Translations under genes and position numbers: made by a program
Shown: piece by piece, positions 16,586-25,530 of the stretch
How positions within the stretch are numbered: the stretch's first letter is position 1
Layout: the number at the start of each line of letters is the position of its first letter
Assembly: GCF_000710345.2 (NCBI RefSeq)
Contig: NZ_JHEL01000015.1
Span: 992,001 to 1,056,000, forward strand
DNA length: 64,000 nt
Reading direction: 5' to 3'
From: Curtobacterium sp. S6
GTDB taxonomy: Bacteria > Actinomycetota > Actinomycetes > Actinomycetales > Micrococcaceae
The notes under the pieces: model-generated
What the model saw: the letters and a program-made list of their open reading frames with translations, nothing else
What the model was told of the DNA's origin: nothing
The model's database searches: none

Positions 16586-16757
16586 CTCTGTGTCTTGACC
16601 TGAGAGTTTTCGGCATCGCGACGTCGCGATGCCTTGCCCCTTCGGCGGAACCGTGGGGTTCCTTTCCAGAGTTGCCTGGCACTTTCGGTTCATGGGCCTG
16701 AGAGTTTCCCGGGGAGGGTTTGCTCCTTCGGCGTCCGGTTCGACCGGATCTCTCCCG
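16586..16757 (-). promoter_or_regulatory. Tandem glycine riboswitch upstream of gcvP
   Basis: Read on the minus strand, two aptamers are clear. Aptamer 1 (about 16,757-16,675) has GGGAGAGA, the conserved CGCCGAAGGAGCAA (16720-16733) and CTCTCAGG (16697-16704). Aptamer 2 (about 16,672-16,586) starts ACTCTGGAAAGG, has CGCCGAAGGGGCAA (16634-16647) and CTCTCAGG (16599-16606), and closes with CAGAG pairing to CTCTG. Between aptamer 2 and the gcvP ATG a CGGGG (16581-16585 as CCCCG on plus) can pair with CCCCGG overlapping the Shine-Dalgarno (16560-16567). This suggests that glycine binding frees the ribosome-binding site. The orientation (glycine turning expression on) is inferred from known gcv riboswitches. 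Confidence 0.93.
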
Positions 16758-16784
16758 GAAGTGCGTCCGCGGCAATTTTTCTCA

Positions 16785-16813
16785 AGTCTGCCACACCACA
16801 CGGGAGCGTCCAA
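16785..16813 (-). promoter_or_regulatory. Possible gcv promoter
   Basis: The minus-strand -35 TTGGAC (16808-16813), a 17-bp spacer and CAGACT (16785-16790) lie about 30 bp upstream of the riboswitch aptamers. The -35 is good and the -10 is poor. The position is right for a transcript that begins shortly before aptamer 1. Confidence 0.4.
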
Positions 16814-16951
16814 CACCGGTCGGTCGCCGCCATCGCGCTCCCCGTGGCGGACCCGCCCCGGACCCACCACGGGGCCGATCGAGGCGGACCTCCGGGGGTC
16901 TCCTCCAAGCGAGGACCGGTCCCCCGTCCGACGTGTGGAAACGCCCCGGGT

Positions 16952-18181
16952 TCAGTCCGTCGACGCCCTTTCCGATCCACCGCGACGCATCACCAACGTC
17001 AGGACCACGCCCAGAAGGGTGAACACCGCCAAGGTCATCAGACCCACAAAATAACTCGCCTCCTGGGCGTTGTAGGTGGCCCCCATGTATAGCTGCGGAA
17101 AGTATCCGCCGAGACCGCCGGCCGCGGCGATCACGCCGGAGATCGTGCCGGCCGCGGACGCGGGTGCCGCCCGGCTGACCCACGCGAAGACCCCTCCGGT
17201 GCCCAGCCCCACGCACAGGGCCATCAGAACCCATGCCGGGCCGAAGTGCCGTTCGTCAGTGGGCTGGAATGCCAGAATCGCGGCGAAGAGAATGACCCCG
17301 AGGAAAGACGCGAGGGTCACCAGGCGCGGACCGATCTTGTCCGCGATGCTTCCCCCGATGGGGCGAGCGACGACCGCCGCGAGCGCGAAGCCCGCGGTCC
17401 TCGTCCCGGCGGCGGTCGCGTCGAAGTCGTAGACGTTACCCAGGTACGTCGGCAGGTAGTTCGAGAATGCGACGAAGGCACCGAAGATGATCGCGTACAG
17501 GAAGCACATCTGATACGTCACCGCGAGGCTGAAGGCGTGCTTGACCTTGGGCAGCATCGGCGCCGGTTCCCGGTCCCGCCACGCGGGGGAATCCCGCAGA
17601 AAAATCCACGATGCCACGGCCATCAGACCTATCAGGATGGCCACGATGATGTGCGTGGGCAGGTAACCAAACGCGGCGTTCAACCGAGGTGTGACGAACG
17701 CCGAGACCGCCGTGCCGGCCATTCCCGCGCCGAAAACGCCCGTCGCGAATCCCTTGCGGTGGGATTCATACCAGTCCGAGGAAAACGGGATGCCCACGGA
17801 AAAAACGGTCCCGGCCACCCCGAGGAAAAAGGCCACGACGAGCAGCAACGGATAGCTACCGAGGATTCCGGCGAGCCCGGTGAGGAGCACGAGCGGTGCG
17901 GTCAGGCCCAGCACCACGGTGAACATCACCCGCCCGCCGTATTTATCCGTCAGGGCGCCCGCGGGGATGCGAGCCACGGATCCCCCGATCACCGGCATCG
18001 CCACGAGCGTGGCGATGTGCCCGGTGCTCAGGTTCAGGTGCCCCGCGTAGTACTTGCTGAGGGGGCCGATCATGGTCCACCCCCAAAACCCGAAGACCGA
18101 TGCGATGGTCGCCAGGATCAGGTGACGCAGCTGCCCGTTCTTCAGGCGCGCCGCGCTGGTATCGCTCAATGTTTCAGACAT
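16952..18181 (-). CDS. narK: Nitrate/nitrite transporter, NarK family (MFS)
   Basis: A 409-residue integral membrane protein with about 12 hydrophobic segments. It starts in the cytoplasm and has the MFS loop ARIPAGALTDKYGGR after TM2 with the substrate-linked arginine in place. The glycine-rich stretches resembling the nitrate signature are GVFGAGMAGTAVSAF (TM5) and AAAGGLGGYFPQLY (TM11). The predicted role is nitrate import and/or nitrite export for the membrane nitrate reductase. The ATG at 18181 follows GAGGAG, which would be buried inside the longer GTG form at 18193. It is the last gene after narGHJI, 99 bp past narI, and could be cotranscribed. Whether it is a proton symporter or a nitrate/nitrite antiporter cannot be told. 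Confidence 0.93.
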   Translation of the reverse strand: MSETLSDTSAARLKNGQLRHLILATIASVFGFWGWTMIGPLSKYYAGHLNLSTGHIATLVAMPVIGGSVARIPAGALTDKYGGRVMFTVVLGLTAPLVLLTGLAGILGSYPLLLVVAFFLGVAGTVFSVGIPFSSDWYESHRKGFATGVFGAGMAGTAVSAFVTPRLNAAFGYLPTHIIVAILIGLMAVASWIFLRDSPAWRDREPAPMLPKVKHAFSLAVTYQMCFLYAIIFGAFVAFSNYLPTYLGNVYDFDATAAGTRTAGFALAAVVARPIGGSIADKIGPRLVTLASFLGVILFAAILAFQPTDERHFGPAWVLMALCVGLGTGGVFAWVSRAAPASAAGTISGVIAAAGGLGGYFPQLYMGATYNAQEASYFVGLMTLAVFTLLGVVLTLVMRRGGSERASTD

Positions 18182-18280
18182 GGTTCTCCTCACGAACGAG
18201 TGATGGTGAATGGGTGGTGTGCCGCGGCGGTCATCGACGATGCTTGGGCCGCCCGGGCGGGGCGCACTGCCCGTGGCGCG

Positions 18281-19084
18281 TCAGTGCGACGCCCCCGAGT
18301 GTCGCCGGCCTTTCAGCGCGTGGGCCTGGCGTGCCGTGGTGTCGGTGGAATTCACCGGATCCCATCGGGCGGCGATCGGGGCGCGAGCGCGGCCCGGCGT
18401 GGTGTCGCGAGACCGGTAGACGATGTACGGGCGGAAGAGGTAGTGCACGGGTGCGGTAAACGCGTGCACCAATCGGGTGAACGGCCACAGCATGAAGAGG
18501 CTCATCGCCATCACCACGTGGATGTGAAAGGACAGCGGGGCCGTGGCCATGGCCTCGACCTCCGGGTGCAGCATGAAAATCGAACGGAACCACGGCGAGA
18601 TCGACAACCGGTAGTTGTGCGCCTCTTCCCCGCGGGACAGCGCGATCAGCGTCGCCGAAACGCCGATCACGATGGTCCCCAGCAGGAAGACGTACATCAC
18701 CTTGTCGTTGGCGGTCGTCGCCATGAACACGGTTCCGACCCGACGGCGCCGATAGATCAGCATGATCAGCCCGGCAAGGGTCGCGATGCCCGCGATCGAG
18801 CCGAAACCCAGGGCCATGATGTGGTACAGATGCTCGCTCACCCCGAGCGCGTCGGTCCAGGTTTTCGGGATCACCAGCCCCACGATGTGCCCCACCAGGA
18901 CCACGAGGATTCCGAGGTGGAAGAGCGGCGAGGCGATCTTCATCAAGCGGGATTCGTAAACCTGCGAGGACCTGGTGGTCCAACCGAACTGGTCGTAGCG
19001 GTAGCGCCAAATCGTCCCGCCGATCAACACGACGAGGGTCACGTAGGGAAGGACCCCCCAGAGAAGGATGATCCACACGTTCAT
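18281..19084 (-). CDS. narI: Respiratory nitrate reductase gamma subunit (cytochrome b)
   Basis: Membrane subunit that oxidises quinol and passes electrons through two b-type hemes to NarH. The 267 residues carry five hydrophobic segments. The heme ligands are at His56 and His66 (PLFHLGILVVLVGHIVG), His187 (SFHIH) and His207 (PFTRLVH), matching His56/66/187/205 of E. coli NarI almost residue for residue. The polar C-terminal tail (about 235-267) is longer than in E. coli. The start codon overlaps the narJ stop as ATGA, indicating translational coupling. Fourth gene of narGHJI. Confidence 0.97.
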   Translation of the reverse strand: MNVWIILLWGVLPYVTLVVLIGGTIWRYRYDQFGWTTRSSQVYESRLMKIASPLFHLGILVVLVGHIVGLVIPKTWTDALGVSEHLYHIMALGFGSIAGIATLAGLIMLIYRRRRVGTVFMATTANDKVMYVFLLGTIVIGVSATLIALSRGEEAHNYRLSISPWFRSIFMLHPEVEAMATAPLSFHIHVVMAMSLFMLWPFTRLVHAFTAPVHYLFRPYIVYRSRDTTPGRARAPIAARWDPVNSTDTTARQAHALKGRRHSGASH

Positions 19085-19851
19085 GGCTGCTCTCCTGTCG
19101 AGGCATTCTGAAGGATGGGTAGTAATCGTGGGTCGTTGGCGGACAAACCGGCGTCCACACCGCCGTAGCCGTCGAGTCCGACCGTTTCCTGCGGGGGCCC
19201 GGAGGCGGCTATGCGGTGGATCTCCTCACGCGTTGCCGGGGAGGCGCCGGGCAAGGTCCGACACACGGCCGCGAGGAGTCCCGCATGAGGCAGGTGCGCG
19301 TCGTCCAAGGCGAATCGCAAAAGTTCGAGGCTGGACCGGTAGGCCTGTAATGCCGCGCGCCCCTTGACCGCGTCCACCTGTGCCGCAAACTCCAGGACCA
19401 CGCCGAGGTGGTCGGGCAGCTCCCCGTGCAGGTCAGTGAGCACCCCCGATTCGCGGTACATCCGCTTGAAGCGCGCGAGCGCGACGCCACGGCGCCGGGT
19501 GTCGCCATCGGTCCAATAGGACAGGTGGAAGCTGTGGCGTCTCGATAAGTCGAATTCCTGGACGTAGTCGCCGCGTACCGACCCCGCGTCCCGCCCCACG
19601 AGCCACTCGACCGTCGCACCGCACGCCTCGATGAATCTCTGGTCCTCGGTGGCCCGGGCAAGGTCGATCAGTCCCCGGGCCTGACGGAGCAACTCGTCGC
19701 TCGGGTATCCCAGCAGGGTCGCGGTGACCTGATAGACCACTCGGTCCGCGGGCGTGCCGAGACCGAGATTGGCCTCGAAGGGGTCCTCTGGCGGAGGGCA
19801 GCTCGTGGGCTCTTCCGCGGTCCGGTTTTTCGCGGAAAAGAATCCTGCCAT
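19081..19851 (-). CDS. narJ: Nitrate reductase assembly chaperone (delta subunit)
   Basis: Cytoplasmic chaperone that binds apo-NarG and promotes molybdenum cofactor insertion; it is not part of the final enzyme. The 256-residue protein is mostly helical. Family features include VYQVTATLLGYPSDELL, GDYVQEFDLSRRHSFHLSYW and DHLGVVLEFAA. The ATG at 19851 shares one base with the narH stop (TGATG), and its stop overlaps the narI start. The C-terminal 30 residues (PQETVGLDGYGGVDAG) are proline/glycine-rich as in actinobacterial homologues. Confidence 0.95.
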   Translation of the reverse strand: MAGFFSAKNRTAEEPTSCPPPEDPFEANLGLGTPADRVVYQVTATLLGYPSDELLRQARGLIDLARATEDQRFIEACGATVEWLVGRDAGSVRGDYVQEFDLSRRHSFHLSYWTDGDTRRRGVALARFKRMYRESGVLTDLHGELPDHLGVVLEFAAQVDAVKGRAALQAYRSSLELLRFALDDAHLPHAGLLAAVCRTLPGASPATREEIHRIAASGPPQETVGLDGYGGVDAGLSANDPRLLPILQNASTGEQP

Positions 19852-21539
19852 CAGCGCGCTCCTCCCGCCGTATTCCGGGGAGACCCACCGGGGCCACCGG
19901 TGGTCTCGGGCGGAAACAACGCGTCGGGGCGTTCGTCTCTGTCCCAGGTCAGCAGGCTCACCCTGCCGCCCGAGCCGGCGACGGCCTCGCTCCGCTGACG
20001 GTCCTTGAGGTTCTGGAAGGTCTCGACGGCCACGGGCATCGGCCGGCCGCTGGTCTCGCCGAAGGCCCCTTCGTACATTCCGGGGCCGCCCTCGAAGTCG
20101 AGGGAGCACCCCATTTCCTCGAGGCGGTGGGCGTCCTCGACGTGGGCCTTGGGGATGACGTATCGATCGTTGTACTTCGCGATGGCCATCATGCGGTACA
20201 TCTCGTACATCTCGGCCCCGTTCATGCCGACGGCCTGGGCGATCTCTTCCCGAGGGTCGCGGCCCAGGGTGATATCACGCATGTATGAGCGCATCGCGGC
20301 GAGCTTATTCAAGACGTCGGTGATGATGCCGGTGTCCCCCGCGGTAAACAGCTCGGCCAGGTATTCGACCGGGATGCGCAGGGCATCGATGGCACCGAAG
20401 AGGTTGCCCGCGTCTTCGGCATCGTGTCCCTGCTCTTTGAGGAGGTCCACGATCGGCGACAACGGCGGCACGTACCAGACCATCGGCATCGTCCGGTACT
20501 CCGGATGCAGCGGGAGGGCGACCTTCCATTCCTTCGCCAGCTTATAGACCGGGGAACGACGGGCGGCGTCGAGCCAGGAGCCCTCGATGCCCGCGGCCTT
20601 GGCCTGGCGAATCACCTCGGGGTCGCGGGGATCGAGCATGAGATCGAGCTGTGCCTGGTAGAGCTCTTCCTCCGGCGCCGAGGCCGCTGCGGTGACGGCG
20701 TCCGCGTCGTAGAGGAAGACGCCGATGTACCGCATCCTGCCGACGCAGGTCTCGGCGCACACCGTGGGGATGCCGGCCTCGATGCGCGGGTAACAGAACG
20801 TGCACTTCTCGGCTTTTCCGGTCTTGTGGTTGAAGTAGATCTTCTTGTACGGGCACCCGGTGATGCACTGACGCCACCCGCGGCAGCGATCTTGGTCCAC
20901 GAGCACCACGCCGTCTTCGCTGCGCTTGTAGATCGCCCCAGATGGGCACGAGGCCATGCACGAGGGGTTGAGGCAGTGTTCGCAGATTCGAGGGAGGTAG
21001 AACATGAAGGTCTTCTCGTACTCGAAGGCGATCTTTTCTTCGGATTCCCTCCGCACCTTCTCGACGATGGGGTCCAGGTGGCCCATCTCGGTGGTTCCGC
21101 CCAGGTCATCGTCCCAGTTGGCGGACCACTCGACCTTGGTGTCCTCTCCGGTGATCAGCGACTTGGGGCGGGCCACCGGAAAGTCGTCGCCGAGCGGGGC
21201 GTTGACCAAGGAAGCGTAGTCGTAGGTCCAGGGCTCGTAGTAGTCCTTGAGCTCCGGCTGAACGGGGCTCGCAAAGATCCCGAACAGCTTCTGGAGACGA
21301 TTGCCGGACTTGAGCTGGAGCCGGCCCCTTCGATTCAGGGTCCACCCGCCACGCCACTTCTCTTGATCCTCGTGGCGCCGCGGATATCCCTGACCGGGCC
21401 GGGTCTCCACGTTGTTGAACCAGACGTATTCGGTTCCCGCCCGGTTGGTCCAGGCCTGTTTGCAGGTCACGGAGCAGGTGTGGCACCCGATGCATTTATC
21501 CAGGGTCATCACCATGGCGACTTGAGCCATGACTCTCAT
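19851..21539 (-). CDS. narH: Respiratory nitrate reductase beta subunit (iron-sulfur)
   Basis: Electron-transfer subunit between NarI and NarG, cytoplasmic face. The 562-residue protein has four cysteine groups: CIGCHTCSVTCK near the N-terminus, CEHCLNPSCMASCP, CRGWRQCITGCP (Trp replacing a Cys, the usual sign of a [3Fe-4S] cluster) and CTFCYPRIEAGIPTVCAETC. It therefore carries three [4Fe-4S] and one [3Fe-4S]. The ATG at 21539 matches the family N-terminus (MRVMAQVAMVMTLDKC) and shares one base with the narG stop. The frame stays open far upstream through narG, but that extension has no family similarity and is not used. Confidence 0.97.
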   Translation of the reverse strand: MRVMAQVAMVMTLDKCIGCHTCSVTCKQAWTNRAGTEYVWFNNVETRPGQGYPRRHEDQEKWRGGWTLNRRGRLQLKSGNRLQKLFGIFASPVQPELKDYYEPWTYDYASLVNAPLGDDFPVARPKSLITGEDTKVEWSANWDDDLGGTTEMGHLDPIVEKVRRESEEKIAFEYEKTFMFYLPRICEHCLNPSCMASCPSGAIYKRSEDGVVLVDQDRCRGWRQCITGCPYKKIYFNHKTGKAEKCTFCYPRIEAGIPTVCAETCVGRMRYIGVFLYDADAVTAAASAPEEELYQAQLDLMLDPRDPEVIRQAKAAGIEGSWLDAARRSPVYKLAKEWKVALPLHPEYRTMPMVWYVPPLSPIVDLLKEQGHDAEDAGNLFGAIDALRIPVEYLAELFTAGDTGIITDVLNKLAAMRSYMRDITLGRDPREEIAQAVGMNGAEMYEMYRMMAIAKYNDRYVIPKAHVEDAHRLEEMGCSLDFEGGPGMYEGAFGETSGRPMPVAVETFQNLKDRQRSEAVAGSGGRVSLLTWDRDERPDALFPPETTGGPGGSPRNTAGGAR

Positions 21540-24500
21540 CAGTACGTCACCTCCTGACGGCGCCGGCGAATGATCGAGACGATGTCTCGCTGGTTCCCCG
21601 TCGGGCCGAGATAGTTGAAGGAATAGGAAAGCTGCGCATACCCGCCGATGAGGTGCGTCGGCTTCATCAGGATGCGGGTGACCGAGTTGTGGATCCCGCC
21701 CCGGCGGCCGGTCGCTTCCGACTTCGGGACATCCACGGTTCGCTCCTGCGCGTGGTGCACGTAGACCACGCCCTCGGGCATGCGGTGCGAGACGACCGCC
21801 CGGCCGACGAAGACACCGTTGTTGTTGACGCATTCGATCCAGTCGTTGTCCTTGACCTGGATCTTTTGGGCGTCCTGCGGGCTCATCCAGGCCGTCGTCC
21901 CGCCGCGGGAGAGCGAGAGCATGAATAGGTTGTCCTGGTACTCGGAGTGAATCGACCACTTGTTGTGGGGCGTGAGGTAGCGGACCGCCACCGACAGTTC
22001 TCCCCGCTCGCCGATCTTGGCCTCCCCGAAGAGCTGATTCATATCCAGCGGGGGGCGGAAAATCGGCAGGTTCTCTCCCATCTCCGTGATCCAGTCGTGG
22101 TCCAGGAAGAAGTGCATCCGCCCGGTGAGCGTGTGGAAGGGCTTGAGCCGTTCGATGTTGACGGTGAATGGCGCGTACCGGCGGCCGCCGGTCTCCGTTC
22201 CGGACCACTCGGGCGAGGAGATCACCGGCACGGGAGCGGCCTGCGTCTGCGCGAAGGTGACGCGCCGCTCCTCGCTGCCGGCGGCGTAGTCGCCCAGCCG
22301 GACGCCGGTGCGTTTCTCGAGCGTCTCGTAGCCCTGGAGCGCCAATTCGCCGTTGGTGCTTCCCGACAGGGCGAGGATCGCCTCGGCGATCTTGACGTCG
22401 GAGTCCACGGCGGGTCGGCCCGCGCCCTTGCCCGAGCTCATGACGCCGTGTTCCGCGGCCAGCTGGCGCAGCTGATGCCCCACGTCGAACTTCACGTTCT
22501 TGGTGACCAGGCCCAGGGTCTCCGCGAGCGGACCGATCGTGTTGAGCATGTCGGCGATCGCCGGGTAATCGCGCTCGACGACGGTGAAGACCGGCATGTT
22601 CTTGCCGGGAACCCCTCGCACCCCGGTGTTTTTCCAATCGCGGGCATGACCTCCGGGCTGGGCAACCTCCCCGGGGGTGTCGTGCTGAAGCGGCACGGCC
22701 ACCAGGTCCTGTCGCACGCCCAGGTGCTTTGCGGCCTGTCGCGAGAATTCCTCCGCGAGGCCCTGGAACAGCCGATGGTCGGTCCTCGCTTCCCAGGGCG
22801 GGTCGATGGCCGGGGAGAACGCGTGTACGTAGGGATGCAGGTCGGTCGAGGACAGATCGTGTTTCTCGTACCACGTGGCCGCCGGAAACACCACGTCGGA
22901 AAGCAACGTGGAGGAGGTCATCCGGAAATCCGCGGTGACCAACAGATCGAGCTTTCCCTGCGGAGCCTCCTCGCGCCAGGTCACGTCCTTCGGACGCGAC
23001 TCCTCGTGGTCGCGTCCCATGACGTTGTTGTGCGTTCCGAGCAGATGCTTGAGGAAGTATTCTTCGCCCTTCGCCGAGGAACCGAAGAGGTTGGCCCGCC
23101 ACATCATGAGGGTGCGCGGCCAGTTCTCCTCGGCGTCCGGATCCTCGACGGCCATCTGCAGATCGCCTTCGTTGAGGCGATCGGCCACGTACGACGCCGC
23201 GTCCTCGGCCCGACCTTCCGCCACGGCCCGTGCCGCTCGGTCCGCGACCTCGAGCGGATTCTCGGTGAACTGGGGGTAGAACGGCATCCAGCCCATCCGG
23301 ACCGATTGGGCCAAGACGTCGGCGGTGTGGGTGCCCCGCAGGTCGCCTCGGGCGAGCGGGGACTGGAGGTAATTGGTCGAGTAGCCGTCGGAGCGCCATT
23401 GATCCGTGTGCATGTACCAGAATCCGGTGCCGATCACGGTCCGGGGCGGACGGCTCCAGTCCACGGCGTTGGCCAACGTCGCCCAGCCAGTGAACGGGCG
23501 AACCTTCTCCTGGCCGACATAGTGGGCCCATCCCCCGCCGTTGCGCCCCTGGCAGCCCGTGAGCATGAGCAAAGCCAGGATCGCCCGGTAGGTGGTATCC
23601 CCGTGGTACCACTGACAGATACCGGCGCCGAGGATGATCATGGATCGTCCGTGGGATTCTTCGGAGTTCTTGGCGAACTCGCGCCCGATCCGAATCACCG
23701 CTTCGGCCGGAACCGAGGTGATCTCCTCTTGCCACGCCGGCGTGTACTGGATCGAGGCGTCCTGGTAGTCCCGCGCCCAATCCCCCGGCAGGCCAGGACG
23801 ACCGACGCCGTACTGAGCCAGCATCAGGTCAAAAACGGTGGTGACCTCGTGGCCGGCGATGCGGGTCACCGGTACGCCGCGTCGTACGGTCCTCCCCTCC
23901 CCCGTGGGGGTGTCGAACGCGGCGAGGGTCAACGGCACGGCGGCGGTCTCCAGGCCCGCCGCGTCCCGGATGGACAATGCCGGTTTGACCCCGCCCAAGT
24001 CCAGATTCCACCGACCCTCGTCTTCGGCGTTATAGCGGTGCCCCACGGAGCCGTTGGGAACCACCGGCTCGCCGGTCTCGCGGTTGAGAAGGACCGTCTT
24101 GAACGCAGCGTCGGCCTGCCCCGCCTCGTCCGGCAGGTCCGCGGCGGTGAGGAATTTCCCGATGGTTCGGGTGCCGTCCTCGGCGCGGTCGAGACGGATC
24201 AGGAAGGGCAGATCCGTGAAGGTCGTGACGTAGTCCTCGAAGAACTCGACGCGACGGTCCACGAAGTTTTCCTTGAGGATCACGTGACCCATGGCCATCG
24301 CGAGCGCCGAGTCGGTCCCCGGTTGGGCGGGCAGCCACTCGTCGGCGAACTTGGTGTTATCCGCGTAATCCGGGCTGACGGAGACGACCTTGGTTCCCCG
24401 GTACCGGACCTCCGCAACCCAGTGCGCGTCCGGCGTGCGCGTGACGGGAATATTCGAACCCCACATCATGAGATAGCTCGCGTCCCACCAGTCGCCCGAC

Positions 24501-25258
24501 TCGGGGACGTCCGTCTGGTCGCCGAAGACCTGGGGAGAGGCCACCGGGAGGTCCGCGTACCAGTCGTAGAAAGAGGTCATCAAGCCACCGATGAGCTCCA
24601 TGTAGCGGGAGCCCGAGGCGAAGGAGACCATGGACATCGCCGGCAACGGGGTAAACCCGATGTTCCGGTCCGGGCCGTACTTCCGAATGGTGTTAATTTG
24701 GGCCGCGGCAACGATCTCCAGGGCCTCTTCCCACGTCGAGCGGGACAGACCGCCTTTACCGCGCGCGCGTTGATAACGACGGCGCTTCTCGGGGTCGCTC
24801 GTCACGGCTTCAAAGGCCTCGACCGGATCCTTACCCAGGGCCCGCTGCTCCCGGTACATCTCCAGCAGGACACCGCGAACGTACGGGTACTTCACCCGGG
24901 TTGGCGAATACGTATACCAAGAGAATGCGGCGCCCCGAGGGCAACCACGAGGCTCATATTCGGGTCGATCCGGTCCGACGGAGGGGTAGTCGGTCTCCTG
25001 GGCCTCCCAGGTGATGATGCCGTCCTTGACATAGACCTTCCAGGAGCACGACCCCGTGCAGTTGACACCGTGCGTCGAACGAACCACTTTGTCGTGGCTC
25101 CAACGATCGCGATAAAAGACGTCCCCTCGGCGTCCGCCCTGACGAAACTGGGCTCGTGCGTCATCGGTTTGATCGATCCGCGTAAAGTGTTTACCTAGTT
25201 TTACTAACTTTTCCGAAAGCGGCCCGTCGAGCCCGGGCAGATCATTCCCTCTGGTCAT
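21539..25258 (-). CDS. narG: Respiratory nitrate reductase alpha subunit (molybdopterin)
   Basis: Catalytic subunit reducing nitrate to nitrite with bis-MGD. The 1,239-residue protein has STHGVNCTGSCSWKVYV and EPRGCPRGAAFSW (His/Cys ligands of the FS0 cluster), FYDWYADLP supplying the aspartate Mo ligand, and MMWGSNIPVTRTPDAHW further on. No Tat signal is seen and the subunit is cytoplasm-facing, as for the NarG class. The ATG at 25258 aligns with relatives (MTRGNDLPGLDGP). It has no Shine-Dalgarno, but a TACTAT hexamer lies 6 bp upstream, so the mRNA may be leaderless. First gene of narGHJI. The expression region upstream is unusually AT-rich for this genome. Confidence 0.97.
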   Translation of the reverse strand: MTRGNDLPGLDGPLSEKLVKLGKHFTRIDQTDDARAQFRQGGRRGDVFYRDRWSHDKVVRSTHGVNCTGSCSWKVYVKDGIITWEAQETDYPSVGPDRPEYEPRGCPRGAAFSWYTYSPTRVKYPYVRGVLLEMYREQRALGKDPVEAFEAVTSDPEKRRRYQRARGKGGLSRSTWEEALEIVAAAQINTIRKYGPDRNIGFTPLPAMSMVSFASGSRYMELIGGLMTSFYDWYADLPVASPQVFGDQTDVPESGDWWDASYLMMWGSNIPVTRTPDAHWVAEVRYRGTKVVSVSPDYADNTKFADEWLPAQPGTDSALAMAMGHVILKENFVDRRVEFFEDYVTTFTDLPFLIRLDRAEDGTRTIGKFLTAADLPDEAGQADAAFKTVLLNRETGEPVVPNGSVGHRYNAEDEGRWNLDLGGVKPALSIRDAAGLETAAVPLTLAAFDTPTGEGRTVRRGVPVTRIAGHEVTTVFDLMLAQYGVGRPGLPGDWARDYQDASIQYTPAWQEEITSVPAEAVIRIGREFAKNSEESHGRSMIILGAGICQWYHGDTTYRAILALLMLTGCQGRNGGGWAHYVGQEKVRPFTGWATLANAVDWSRPPRTVIGTGFWYMHTDQWRSDGYSTNYLQSPLARGDLRGTHTADVLAQSVRMGWMPFYPQFTENPLEVADRAARAVAEGRAEDAASYVADRLNEGDLQMAVEDPDAEENWPRTLMMWRANLFGSSAKGEEYFLKHLLGTHNNVMGRDHEESRPKDVTWREEAPQGKLDLLVTADFRMTSSTLLSDVVFPAATWYEKHDLSSTDLHPYVHAFSPAIDPPWEARTDHRLFQGLAEEFSRQAAKHLGVRQDLVAVPLQHDTPGEVAQPGGHARDWKNTGVRGVPGKNMPVFTVVERDYPAIADMLNTIGPLAETLGLVTKNVKFDVGHQLRQLAAEHGVMSSGKGAGRPAVDSDVKIAEAILALSGSTNGELALQGYETLEKRTGVRLGDYAAGSEERRVTFAQTQAAPVPVISSPEWSGTETGGRRYAPFTVNIERLKPFHTLTGRMHFFLDHDWITEMGENLPIFRPPLDMNQLFGEAKIGERGELSVAVRYLTPHNKWSIHSEYQDNLFMLSLSRGGTTAWMSPQDAQKIQVKDNDWIECVNNNGVFVGRAVVSHRMPEGVVYVHHAQERTVDVPKSEATGRRGGIHNSVTRILMKPTHLIGGYAQLSYSFNYLGPTGNQRDIVSIIRRRRQEVTY

Positions 25259-25264
25259 GCCCCA

Positions 25265-25307
25265 ATAGTAGATCGAGGCACATTCAATAAATACGACAGA
25301 TAATTGT
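25265..25307 (-). promoter_or_regulatory. Candidate narG promoter with activator-like dyad
   Basis: Minus strand: the -10 hexamer TACTAT (25265-25270) sits 6 bp before the narG ATG, so transcription would start at or next to the A of ATG. No TTGnnn -35 is present 16-18 bp upstream. Instead a dyad ACAgataatTGT (25296-25307) is centred about 43 bp upstream of that start, where class II activators of the CRP/FNR family usually bind. The identity of the protein is unknown. Confidence 0.45.
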
Positions 25308-25397
25308 TTCCATATTTCCGGGAACACCGATTTTCCCCGTTATTACCAGTCACAGCGGGGATATTCGCGGCCCCGGGTAACCACCTGACGACCCGAC

Positions 25398-25411
25398 TGT
25401 GATGAGTAACA
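25398..25411. promoter_or_regulatory. CRP/FNR-type half-site pair upstream of narG
   Basis: TGTGA-tgag-TAACA (read TGTTA-ctca-TCACA on the minus strand) has the 5-4-5 spacing of an FNR-like site with CRP-like half-sites. It is about 147 bp upstream of the narG start, in the 272-bp narG-moaE interval. The match is imperfect. Confidence 0.3.
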
Positions 25412-25465
25412 CTGGCGAGAAGAGATAGGGTCACGGAATAACTAAGTGTTCGTATGTAATTCGCC

Positions 25466-25488
25466 GAAAGGGTAATCCTGACCCTTTC
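25466..25488 (-). terminator. Terminator hairpin after moaE
   Basis: A perfect 8-bp stem GAAAGGGT (25466-25473) / ACCCTTTC (25481-25488) with a 7-nt loop lies 42 bp past the moaE stop. It probably ends the modA-modB-moeA-moaC-mog-moaE transcript before the narG promoter. No clear U tract follows. Confidence 0.6.
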
Positions 25489-25530
25489 TCACGATACGTG
25501 ACTCACACGAACATATGCGGTAGTCACGGC

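Noticed and set aside
19851-23780. Apparent 1,309-codon extension of narH upstream into narG
   Set aside because: The extension is out of frame with narG and has no family similarity. The real narH start (21539) matches the family N-terminus and overlaps the narG stop.
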